Shown here: positions 1 to 6,355 of the stretch, piece by piece
Layout: each line of letters starts with the position of its first letter
How positions within the stretch are numbered: the first letter of the stretch is position 1
Assembly: GCA_903912435.1 (NCBI GenBank)
Contig: CAIWHI010000849.1
Span: forward strand, 1-15,304
Direction: 5' to 3'
From: an uncultured Bacteroidota bacterium
GTDB taxonomy: Bacteria; Bacteroidota; Bacteroidia; Chitinophagales; Chitinophagaceae
Length of the DNA stretch: 15,304 nt
Notes under the pieces: generated by a model
The model's input: only the letters and a program-made list of their open reading frames with translations
The model's database searches: none
Told to the model about the DNA's origin: nothing
Translations under genes and position numbers: made by a program

Positions 1-39
1 GAATATGTGGCTATAATAGAGCGAAAAATCTTTAACTGA
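1..39 (+). CDS. Possible C-terminal end of a gene entering from the left
   Basis: Reading frame 1 is open from the window edge for 12 codons, with residues EYVAIIERKIFN, and then stops at TGA (37-39). The composition is protein-like, but 12 residues are too few to identify a family. It could equally be chance. No terminator for the plus strand follows directly. Confidence 0.22.
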   Translation, partial: EYVAIIERKIFN

Positions 40-125
40 GCTCATTATTGTATGAAGCCCCTGGTTTAAGAAACCAATCCACGCGTAGTTACGGACTTTC
101 AAAAATAGAACTAATGAGCGGCAAT

Positions 126-153
126 AAAAAAGCCAGCCTGAGAACAGGCCAGC
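126..153 (-). terminator. Possible rho-independent terminator, minus strand
   Basis: Read on the minus strand, an imperfect stem (132-140 with 145-153, two mismatches, 4-nt loop) is followed directly by six T (126-131). That is the order expected for termination of leftward transcription. No minus-strand gene is visible to its right that would need it, so it may be a relic or serve antisense transcription. Confidence 0.3.
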
Positions 154-321
154 CCCTATAAACCCTATCAAGAGCTAAGTTACAGAAATCCTATAACAAT
201 AAAATAGTTCAAATTTTTAAAAATCAGCTTAACAAATCCAGATTATACAAACCAACCAAAATCACCTTTTTAATTAACGATAATCATTTTATGCTTTATA
301 TCAAGATTATAATATTGTACC

Positions 322-507
322 ATGAATATGTATAAGGTAATATTTAATGACAATAAGCCTGTTTTAACATATCAGGTTAGTCTGACTTATTGGAATAATA
401 TTGATCTATTAAAAGAAGATGGATCGATAAATTGGTTGCCTATTTTAGCGCTCAATGAACAAGATAGCATTGATATTGCAGCGAAAATTATTATTGAAGC
501 CCTTTAG
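322..507 (+). CDS. Small hypothetical protein, 61 aa
   Basis: This short ORF has balanced, protein-like composition and no family that I recognise. It begins MNMYKVIF and ends in a predicted amphipathic helix (DSIDIAAKIIIEAL). There is no signal peptide, membrane segment or cysteine, so a soluble cytoplasmic protein is expected. The second ATG at 328 is an alternative start. The upstream 80 bp are very AT-rich and carry no clear Bacteroidota promoter or FNR-type box. It stands alone in a gene-poor stretch with likely gene remnants downstream, so it may be a surviving small gene or a fortuitous ORF. Confidence 0.4.
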   Translation: MNMYKVIFNDNKPVLTYQVSLTYWNNIDLLKEDGSINWLPILALNEQDSIDIAAKIIIEAL

Positions 508-532
508 ATTTTGTTTTTTGATACAGGGTACC

Positions 533-643
533 ATGAAGGCTATTAATTTCGGTTTGGTCACTGTTTCAATGCTTTTATTTCCAAGTTGCCCGCCATTTAT
601 TTTCATAAGCAGAATAATTAGATTATCATTAGATTTGGATTGA
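533..643 (+). pseudogene. Possible truncated lipoprotein gene remnant
   Basis: An ATG at 533 opens 36 codons whose first 19 residues look like a lipoprotein signal peptide: a Lys at position 2, a hydrophobic stretch and FPSC as a weak lipobox. Only 17 residues follow before a stop at 641-643, which is too short for a folded exported protein. It may be the 5' end of a gene that has decayed, or a chance ORF. The 10 bases GTACCATGAA at its start also occur at the start of the ORF at 322. Confidence 0.2.
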
Positions 644-679
644 TATTCTTTGCAAAAAGATTAACCGCAATAAGGATAC

Positions 680-822
680 ATGGACAAAAACATTGAAAAA
701 GAGACGTTCTGTCTGGAATTTACCATCAAAAAGCTCAAGAACAAGCATAAAAAGTAGTTGTGCTAGAAATACAAAGTTATCCTGGTCTTCTACCTCCATT
801 AAAAAGTGTTATGCAACAATAA
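680..822 (+). pseudogene. Possible frameshifted small ORF
   Basis: The frame from ATG 680 encodes 25 protein-like residues, beginning MDKNIEKETFCLEF, and stops at TAG 755-757 just after an A5 run. Moving back one base at that run (new codon GTA at 754) continues a protein-like reading through VVVLEIQSYPGLLPPLKSVM to a stop at 820-822. The pattern fits a one-base indel in a homopolymer of a short or decaying gene. The family is not recognised, and random sequence can look like this over such a short length. Confidence 0.18.
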
Positions 823-928
823 AAGAGTATAATCTCCCGATATTGCGGGAATTGGGCTGCCTTTCAACCAAAGTATGAACTTTCTCTAGCTCACGTGATC
901 TAAATTTTAAAGACAATTTTGTCCGCTT

Positions 929-944
929 TATGATTGCAGTCATA
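929..944 (+). promoter_or_regulatory. FNR-like operator upstream of cytochrome c 1
   Basis: TATGATTGCAGTCATA is an inverted repeat with 7-nt arms, 6 of 7 positions paired, around a 2-nt centre. Written as ATGAT-N4-GTCAT it matches the architecture of the FNR box TTGAT-N4-ATCAA. Its centre is 67.5 bp before the ATG at 1004 and 30.5 bp before a -7-like element. Three other copies in the window show the same geometry, which supports a real activator site. Confidence 0.7.
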
Positions 945-966
945 TCTGGCAATAACATGTTGTTGG

Positions 967-974
967 AACTTTGC
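967..974 (+). promoter_or_regulatory. -7-like promoter element of cytochrome c 1
   Basis: GAACTTTG matches the Bacteroidota -7 consensus TAnnTTTG at five of six defined positions. It has no TTTG at -33, as is common for activator-dependent promoters. It would place transcription start near 979 and the operator at about -42. Confidence 0.45.
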
Positions 975-1003
975 CAAATAATTCAAAATAAAAAAATGCA
1001 ATT

Positions 1004-1492
1004 ATGAAACTAAAGAATCTTTTACCAGCAGTAATACTAACCAGTCTGTTCATTTACAGTTGTGGTTCAAATCCTCAACCTGCGGGGGACAGTCCAAATG
1101 CAACCATGAAGGAGCCCGGTGATAAATCCGGAGTTCCTGTAGTAACAGATAACTCGAAAGGAAAGGGAAAGTTTACAGAAGTAAAACTAACTTCTCCGCT
1201 TGACCAGAAAATGGTAGCCGGAGGTAAGGCTATATACGATGTAAAATGTAATGCCTGTCATAAACTCAATGACGAGAAGTTAGTTGGTCCCGGATGGAAA
1301 GGAGTGACAGACAGGAGAAAACCGGAGTGGATTATGAATTTTACTACTAATACAGATGAGATGATCGACAAAGATCCGGAAGTACAGGCGATGCTCGAAA
1401 AGTGCTTGGTGCGTATGCCCAACCAACATATTAGCGATGAAGATGCCCGTAACATTCTAGAGTTCATGCGTAACAATGACGGGAAAAATTAG
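1004..1492 (+). CDS. Lipoprotein monohaem c-type cytochrome (paralogue 1)
   Basis: The 162-residue product has a Sec/lipoprotein signal peptide with a lipobox ending at C20 (IYSC), so it should be anchored outside the cytoplasmic membrane. A low-complexity linker (about 21-60) leads to one class I cytochrome c domain. This domain has a CNACH haem site (C82, C85, H86) and a probable distal ligand M138 in the CLVRMPN loop. The C-terminal 75 residues are closely similar to the cytochrome encoded just before nosZ (3724-4200), including KLVGPGW, PEWIMNF and EFMR. It is expected to shuttle electrons to a periplasmic reductase, plausibly NosZ or the membrane protein encoded next. That gene begins 62 bp downstream with no terminator between, so the two are probably one transcript driven from the operator at 929-944. 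The family and haem binding are secure; the partner is inferred. Confidence 0.93.
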   Translation: MKLKNLLPAVILTSLFIYSCGSNPQPAGDSPNATMKEPGDKSGVPVVTDNSKGKGKFTEVKLTSPLDQKMVAGGKAIYDVKCNACHKLNDEKLVGPGWKGVTDRRKPEWIMNFTTNTDEMIDKDPEVQAMLEKCLVRMPNQHISDEDARNILEFMRNNDGKN

Positions 1493-1554
1493 TTTATTCA
1501 AAAGGTCTAAGATCTGTTCTAAAGGATAGCACAATAAAAATATTATATGCGCAC

Positions 1555-2775
1555 ATGAAGAGTAAAAAGCAATTTTGGATTACACTTTCCCTTTTGAACC
1601 TTTGTATAGTAGCCTTATTGGGAGTAACATTAAGAAGCAAAATATTATTTCCATTAAGGTTTATTGATTTCAAGAATGTGCTTCACGCACATTCTCATTT
1701 TGCTTTTGGCGGGTGGATAACAATAGTGTTATTGACTTTGATGATCTATGAAATTTTACCTGATCATTTTAGTAACAAGAAAAGATATCAGTGGTTATTG
1801 CTGGGGTTATTGCTCAATGCCGCAGGAATGCTCATTTCATTTCTCTGTCAGGGTTATGCGTTCTTTTCAATTATGTTCTCGACACTTTTCATTCTTGTAA
1901 CTTATGCGTTCAGCTTCCTGTTTATAAGAGATATTGTCAGAGTTAAAGCTGAAATGACAGTAAGAATACTCAGTATATCAGCGATTGCTTGCCTTTCCAT
2001 TTCGTCAGTTGGCCCATTTACCCTTGCATATATAATGGCTAGTCATTCAGGTAATTCACTCTTGTACAGGGATTCTATATATACCTATCTTCATTTCCAA
2101 TATAATGGTTTTTTTACGTTATCGGTTTTTGCTCTTTTCTTTAATGTTTTGTATAAGAATTTTGATAAAAGACAACTTCGACGAGCGCGACAATTTGCAT
2201 GGCTGATCAGTATTTCAGTGATCCCAACTTTGTTCATTTCCTATTTGTTCCATTTTGTGAATTCCGGAATAAGGACGATGGCAGTGATTGGCAGTATTTC
2301 TATTTTGATAACTATTATATTGCTAATCAGTACTTTACAATCTATTAAAGACCATCTAAAGGCAATTCCTTCCTTTGCAAGAAATGCAGGGTTACTATCT
2401 ATCATTGCATTTTTATTAAAATCACTATTGCAGATAGGAACAATTATACCGTCACTTGGTAAATTGGTTTATGGAGACAGGGCAATAATAGTCGGATACC
2501 TTCACTTAGTATTGCTCGGATTTATTACGCTGTATATTTTGGCTCACCTGCTTTACACCGGCAACCTTAATTCTGCATCGCTGTTAACACGTGTTGCAGT
2601 CATAACATTCGCGGGAGGTGTGATTGCAAATGAAGTTATTCTAATGGTACAAGGGTTCGGAAATATGTTTATGGTTAGCAATAGTTTTTATGCATCGTTA
2701 TTATGGATAGTAAGCATCTGGCTGTTATGCGGAGCCTTACTAATCATAATTTCAAAACTCAAATACAACAAATAA
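1555..2775 (+). CDS. Polytopic membrane protein, NnrS / haem-copper oxidase subunit I-like
   Basis: The product has 406 residues with about 11-12 hydrophobic helices spread over the whole length, so it is an integral inner-membrane protein. Histidines cluster where haem or metal ligands could sit: H44, H46 and H48 in LHAHSHFAFGGW at the start of the second helix, H180 in YLHFQYNGFF, H233 in FHFVNSG, and H317 in GYLHLVLLGF. The HAHxxxxFG pattern recalls NnrS proteins (haem- and copper-containing membrane proteins of the NO response) and, more distantly, helix II of NorB/CcoN. The full set of oxidase or NO reductase ligands is not evident, so it should not be called a terminal oxidase. The gene follows a cytochrome c gene under an FNR-like box and lies beside the nos operon, which supports a role in nitrogen-oxide respiration or NO tolerance. 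The CDS is certain; the family is tentative. Confidence 0.85.
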   Translation: MKSKKQFWITLSLLNLCIVALLGVTLRSKILFPLRFIDFKNVLHAHSHFAFGGWITIVLLTLMIYEILPDHFSNKKRYQWLLLGLLLNAAGMLISFLCQGYAFFSIMFSTLFILVTYAFSFLFIRDIVRVKAEMTVRILSISAIACLSISSVGPFTLAYIMASHSGNSLLYRDSIYTYLHFQYNGFFTLSVFALFFNVLYKNFDKRQLRRARQFAWLISISVIPTLFISYLFHFVNSGIRTMAVIGSISILITIILLISTLQSIKDHLKAIPSFARNAGLLSIIAFLLKSLLQIGTIIPSLGKLVYGDRAIIVGYLHLVLLGFITLYILAHLLYTGNLNSASLLTRVAVITFAGGVIANEVILMVQGFGNMFMVSNSFYASLLWIVSIWLLCGALLIIISKLKYNK

Positions 2776-2816
2776 TACCAGAGAAATAATCTTGATTTTA
2801 TCGCAGACGATTTGAT

Positions 2817-3449
2817 TTAACAGGGACGTTTTTCTTCGAGAAACGAGACACTCTCTCCGAAAAATACTCTGCCTTTCCTTATGAGAATCTCACCGCGCTG
2901 ATGCATATGCCTCATTACCCTGATAACTGTTTCAACCCGAAGACAGGTCATGTTAGCGATCTGTTGTCTGGTGAGTTTTAGTTTGCCACATTCGGTGCAA
3001 ACATTATGTTTGTGTTGCCACAGGTAGGATATAAGTGATTTAATCCGCTCTTCAGGTTCATTATGCAGCAGTTCGGTAAGCATGAAGAATTTGAACCTGA
3101 GGCGTTGAGCCAGAAGTTTGGAAAACGAAAAGTGTATGTCCGGATGTTCCTCCAGCAATTGATGAAAGGTGGCCTTCTGCAGTTTTATTATCAGCGAATC
3201 CTCATCTGCAATAGCAGTTGCCGCATAACATCCGCCATCGAAGAGTGGCAGTTCACCAAAACATTCGCCAGGTTCTACCACCATATGCAAATATTCCTTG
3301 CCTTCTTTATTAAAGTTAGCCCACCTCACTTTACCGCTTACAAGCTGATAATAGAAATTACAGTTGTTACCTTCAAAAAAGATTACGTCTCCTGCGGTAA
3401 CTTTCTTATAAGTACCACCCATTGCAAGTAAGTAAGCAATATCTACCAT
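2817..3449 (-). CDS. Crp/Fnr-family transcriptional regulator
   Basis: The 210-residue product has an N-terminal cyclic-nucleotide-binding-like beta-roll (about 12-100, with GELPLF near 65-70), a dimerisation helix (about 104-130) and a C-terminal winged helix. The HTH spans about 159-186 (LTRQQIANMTCLRVETVIRV). E173 and R177 sit where FNR E209 and R213 contact the TGA core of the box. The residue matching FNR S212 is I176. The four-cysteine N-terminal Fe-S cluster of FNR is absent. A CxxC pair (C151, C154) lies just before the HTH. I chose the ATG at 3449; a TTG three codons upstream is in frame but less likely. It is divergent from the nos operon and has a perfect FNR-like box (3525-3540) in its upstream region. 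It is probably a DNR/NnrR-like sensor of NO or anaerobiosis, possibly haem-based; that is an inference. Confidence 0.93.
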   Translation of the reverse strand: MVDIAYLLAMGGTYKKVTAGDVIFFEGNNCNFYYQLVSGKVRWANFNKEGKEYLHMVVEPGECFGELPLFDGGCYAATAIADEDSLIIKLQKATFHQLLEEHPDIHFSFSKLLAQRLRFKFFMLTELLHNEPEERIKSLISYLWQHKHNVCTECGKLKLTRQQIANMTCLRVETVIRVMRHMHQRGEILIRKGRVFFGESVSFLEEKRPC

Positions 3450-3524
3450 TGATATCAATTATAATATGATATGCTAAAGTAGATGAAACAATAACTAATA
3501 TTCATGATTACAGGCAGGTACTGG

Positions 3525-3540
3525 TATGATTAAAATCATA
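3525..3540. promoter_or_regulatory. Perfect FNR-like operator in the regulator/nos intergenic region
   Basis: TATGATTAAAATCATA has perfectly complementary 7-nt arms around AA (ATGAT-TAAA-ATCAT). It is the best copy of the five. Its centre lies 83.5 bp from the regulator's ATG and 122 bp upstream of the centre of the nos-proximal copy. No good -7 element stands at the 30-bp offset in either direction, so it may act in autoregulation or as an auxiliary site. Confidence 0.6.
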
Positions 3541-3646
3541 TTCACGACTTGCTGAAGACAAAATAATTCTAATGCTTTAGTTGCCAACGTTTTATAGAAA
3601 TATCTCTGAAAAGAAAATTCCCTTGAAAAAAATAATTTTTCTCATT

Positions 3647-3662
3647 TATGATTCCACGCATA
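3647..3662 (+). promoter_or_regulatory. FNR-like operator of the cytochrome-nosZ operon
   Basis: TATGATTCCACGCATA keeps five of seven arm pairs (ATGAT-TCCA-CGCAT). Its centre is 69.5 bp before the ATG at 3724 and 29.5 bp before a -7-like element, the same geometry as the copies before cytochrome 1, the fasciclin gene and the RIC gene. Confidence 0.62.
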
Positions 3663-3683
3663 ATCGACCCTTTTGCAGTTGCG

Positions 3684-3691
3684 TAATCTTG
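3684..3691 (+). promoter_or_regulatory. -7-like promoter element of the nos operon
   Basis: TAATCTTG matches TAnnTTTG at five of six defined positions. It would put transcription start at about 3696 and the operator near -41. A transcript from here begins inside the ORF that starts upstream at 3673, which supports the ATG at 3724 as the real start. Confidence 0.45.
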
Positions 3692-3723
3692 CATCGTCAA
3701 TTTTTCAACAACAAATCAGAAAT

Positions 3724-4200
3724 ATGAAAATAATGTTGCTAATACCGGTTATCTGGATCTTGCTGGCTTCTTGTGGCGGAAACGGTTCAAGTTCGGGCAA
3801 AAATCCATATACAGCAGATGATTCAAAAAAAGAAGCGAATGGCAATCCTTCTTACGACCCTAACAGGGGGGAAGGTAAATTCACCCATGTAGATATACCG
3901 GCTGCACTTGATGCAGGAATGGCTGCCAACGGTAAAAAGACTTTTGATGTAAAATGCGGTTCCTGCCACAAACTGACAACCGAAAAACTGGTGGGACCTG
4001 GCTGGCAGGGTGTAACGCAAAGGCACACGCCCGAGTGGATCATGAATTTTGTAACTAATACTGATGCTATGCTTAACAAAGACCCCAAAGCGCAGGCACT
4101 GCTGGAACTATGCCTTGTGAGAATGCCAAACCAGAACCTAAGCGATGACGAGGCCCGTGCATTGTATGAGTTCATGAGGCAAAATGACGGCGCAAAATAA
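3724..4200 (+). CDS. Lipoprotein monohaem c-type cytochrome (paralogue 2), first gene of the nos operon
   Basis: From ATG 3724 the product has 158 residues. It starts with a lipoprotein signal peptide whose lipobox is LASC (C17), followed by a polar linker and a class I cytochrome c domain. The haem site is CGSCH (C78, C81, H82) and the probable distal ligand is M134 in CLVRMPN. An in-frame codon at 3673 would add 17 residues before the signal peptide. That start is rejected because it lies upstream of the predicted promoter start and would spoil the signal. It is a close paralogue of the cytochrome at 1004-1492. Its position 46 bp before nosZ makes it the likely direct electron donor to the NosZ CuA site, a role filled by c-type cytochromes in other clade II systems. 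The donor role is inferred from context. Confidence 0.93.
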   Translation: MKIMLLIPVIWILLASCGGNGSSSGKNPYTADDSKKEANGNPSYDPNRGEGKFTHVDIPAALDAGMAANGKKTFDVKCGSCHKLTTEKLVGPGWQGVTQRHTPEWIMNFVTNTDAMLNKDPKAQALLELCLVRMPNQNLSDDEARALYEFMRQNDGAK

Positions 4201-4246
4201 CTAAAGTAAATTTCTTAATATATAAATCAACCAAAAACAATTATTT

Positions 4247-6232
4247 ATGAGACATCTTAAATATTTTACAGTAGCGGGTGCTATAGCGCTCGTAATCGGG
4301 ATAAATTCGTGCAAACCTAAAAATGCAGAAAGCGCAGTTACCAACGATGCCGCTGCAAAAGCTTATGTGGCTCCGGGGAAATACGATTTGTTTTACAATT
4401 TTGTGTCAGGTGGATTCAGCGGTCAATTGAGTGTATATGGCTTGCCAAGTGGCAGGTTGCTTCGGGTAATCCCTGTATTCTCTATGGACCCTGAAAAGGG
4501 TTATGGATACAGCGAAGAAACCAAGCCTATGCTTATGACATCACATGGCTCAGTTCCTTGGGACGACCTGCACCACACCGAGCTGTCCCAGACAAATGGC
4601 GAAATTGATGGCAGATGGGTATTTGCCAACGCCAATAACACGCCTCGTGTAGCAAGAATAGATCTCACGACATTCCGTACAGCAGAGATAATTGAATTAC
4701 CAAACAGTGGAGGTAATCATAGCTCTCCTTTTATTACACAGAATACTGAATACGTGGTGGCTGGCACCCGTTTCAGTGTGCCACCCGATTATGAAGACGG
4801 AGATGTGCCTATCAATACCTACAAGAAAAACTTTAAGGGCCACATAAGCTTTATAAAAGTGGGCAAAGAAGGCGAAATGGATATTGCATTCCAGTTGGAA
4901 TGCCCCGGTGTCAATTTCGATCTTTCTCACGCTGGTAAAGACAAATCTCATGGCTGGTTCTTCTTCAGTTGCTACAATACTGAGCAGGCTAATACTTTGC
5001 TTGAAGTAAACGCTTCGCAGAAAGATAAGGATTTCATCATGGCAGTTAACTGGAAAAAGGCGGAAGAGTACCTGAAAGAAGGGAAGGGTAAAAAAATAGC
5101 AACAAAGTACGCCCACAATGTTTATAACGAGAAGACCCATACGGCTACTTCTGAAATTAAAACAGAAGTTACTGTACTGAATGCTATGGAGTTGAAGGAT
5201 ATTTGCTATTTTATTCCCTGTCCGAAATCTCCACATGGCTGTGATGTAGACCCAACCGGCGAATACATCGTTGGTAGTGGTAAACTTGCTGCGCTGATTC
5301 CGGTATTCAGTTTTGATAAAATACTGAAAGCAATAGCTGATAAGGCATTTGATGGAGACTTTCAGGGCATACCTGTTATCAAATATGAAGCAGCTCTATA
5401 TGGCGAAGTGAAGAAGCCTGGCTTAGGCCCTTTGCATACAGAGTTTGATGGGAATGGATTTGCCTATACATCCATGTTCGTATCAAGTGAGGTGGTTAAG
5501 TGGAACATTAAAGAACTTAAAGTGGTGGATAGGGTGCCAACGTTTTATTCAGTTGGTCATTTATGTGTGCCTGGTGGTGATAGTCGCAAGCCAAACGCTA
5601 AATATATGATTGCCTACAACAAAATTACCAAAGATAGGTATCTGCCTACCGGCCCTGAGCTGGCTCAGAGCGCACAACTCTTTGACATTACAGGTGAAAA
5701 AATGCAGATGATACTCGACTTCCCAACTATTGGCGAACCGCACTATGCCCAGGCAGTATCTGCCGATCTGATAAAGAACAACTCAGTGAAATTTTATAAG
5801 ATTGAAGAGAATGCCAATGCTTTTGTTGCAAAAGGGGAAGGCGCAGCTAAAGTGGAACGCAAGGGAAATCGGGTAGATGTTTATATGACAGCAATCCGCT
5901 CGCATTTGGTGCCAGATAATATTGAAGGTATCCGAATGGGTGATGAGGTTTATGTGCATGTTACGAATCTGGAACAGGATTGGGACGTGCCACATGGTTT
6001 CGCGATCAAGGGCGCTCTGACCTCCGAACTATTGATTATGCCTGGTGAAACACAATCTATTAAATGGGTGCCAGACCGTGTTGGTATTTTCCCGATGTAC
6101 TGTACTGATTTTTGCAGTGCGCTACATCAGGAAATGTCAGGCTATATCAGGGTATCGCCAACAGGCAGTAATGTACCCTTGCTATTCAGCACAGGGAAAA
6201 ATATGCCTGTAGAAGACCCAGCTAAAAAGTAA
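4247..6232 (+). CDS. nosZ: Nitrous oxide reductase, clade II
   Basis: NosZ reduces N2O to N2 outside the cytoplasmic membrane. The 661-residue product has an N-terminal beta-propeller and a C-terminal cupredoxin domain. All seven CuZ histidines appear in their motifs: H109 and H110 (DDLHH), H158 (GGNHSS), H330 (SPHGC), H397 (GPLHTE), H438 (VGHLC) and H499 (EPHYA). The CuA ligands are H583, C619, C623, H627 and M630 in CTDFCSALHQEM; the aspartate where clade I enzymes have tryptophan (CSWFC) fits clade II. The signal peptide lacks twin arginines and ends in INSC (C22), so export should be by Sec, possibly with lipid anchoring. Sec export is typical of clade II. The gene follows a cytochrome gene by 46 bp and precedes nosL, nosD, nosF and nosY. 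No catalytic residue is missing, so the enzyme should be active. Confidence 0.98.
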   Translation: MRHLKYFTVAGAIALVIGINSCKPKNAESAVTNDAAAKAYVAPGKYDLFYNFVSGGFSGQLSVYGLPSGRLLRVIPVFSMDPEKGYGYSEETKPMLMTSHGSVPWDDLHHTELSQTNGEIDGRWVFANANNTPRVARIDLTTFRTAEIIELPNSGGNHSSPFITQNTEYVVAGTRFSVPPDYEDGDVPINTYKKNFKGHISFIKVGKEGEMDIAFQLECPGVNFDLSHAGKDKSHGWFFFSCYNTEQANTLLEVNASQKDKDFIMAVNWKKAEEYLKEGKGKKIATKYAHNVYNEKTHTATSEIKTEVTVLNAMELKDICYFIPCPKSPHGCDVDPTGEYIVGSGKLAALIPVFSFDKILKAIADKAFDGDFQGIPVIKYEAALYGEVKKPGLGPLHTEFDGNGFAYTSMFVSSEVVKWNIKELKVVDRVPTFYSVGHLCVPGGDSRKPNAKYMIAYNKITKDRYLPTGPELAQSAQLFDITGEKMQMILDFPTIGEPHYAQAVSADLIKNNSVKFYKIEENANAFVAKGEGAAKVERKGNRVDVYMTAIRSHLVPDNIEGIRMGDEVYVHVTNLEQDWDVPHGFAIKGALTSELLIMPGETQSIKWVPDRVGIFPMYCTDFCSALHQEMSGYIRVSPTGSNVPLLFSTGKNMPVEDPAKK

Positions 6233-6245
6233 ATAATCAACTCCC

Positions 6246-6325
6246 GGTTACAAAGTAACCAGCCGCATAAATATCGGATTCAACTTACCAATGTGGAGTA
6301 ATCTCCCTATAGTAAGCTGAATCCG
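6246..6325 (+). promoter_or_regulatory. Two intercistronic stem-loops between nosZ and nosL
   Basis: The first hairpin is GGTTAC-AAA-GTAACC (6246-6260). The second is longer: a 14-bp stem with one mismatch (6275-6288 with 6312-6325) that encloses a smaller perfect stem GGAG-TAAT-CTCC (6295-6306). No U-run follows, so this is not a standard intrinsic terminator. The place, right after the most-needed structural gene and before the assembly genes, fits an mRNA-stabilising or processing element that sets expression of nosZ above the rest. Confidence 0.55.
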
Positions 6326-6355
6326 GCTCGGCGTAACTTCTCAAACCAGAACAAA

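Larger units (their letters stand above)
508..928. other. Gene-poor stretch with decayed-looking ORF fragments
   Basis: Apart from the two fragments listed separately, I see no coding region here. Other short ORFs, for example 693-878 on the plus strand, are Ser/Arg/Lys-rich and overlap in different frames, as expected of non-coding sequence. The stretch ends at the FNR-like operator before the cytochrome gene. Confidence 0.5.

Noticed and set aside
62..76. Hairpin TGGTTT-AAG-AAACCA
   Set aside because: It is a short, AT-containing stem without T-run or neighbouring gene to give it a role.
3063..3431. 122-codon plus-strand ORF
   Set aside because: It lies fully antisense to the Crp/Fnr regulator gene, whose domains are clear, and has no family features.
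3448..3459. Palindrome ATTGATATCAAT over the regulator's start codon
   Set aside because: It contains TTGAT and ATCAA half-sites but without the 4-nt spacer of FNR boxes, and it differs from the five conserved boxes.
3673..3723. Upstream start for cytochrome 2
   Set aside because: It adds 17 residues before a good lipoprotein signal peptide and lies upstream of the predicted transcription start.
4697..5236. 179-codon minus-strand ORF
   Set aside because: It is antisense to the middle of nosZ, which is intact; its length reflects codon use of nosZ.
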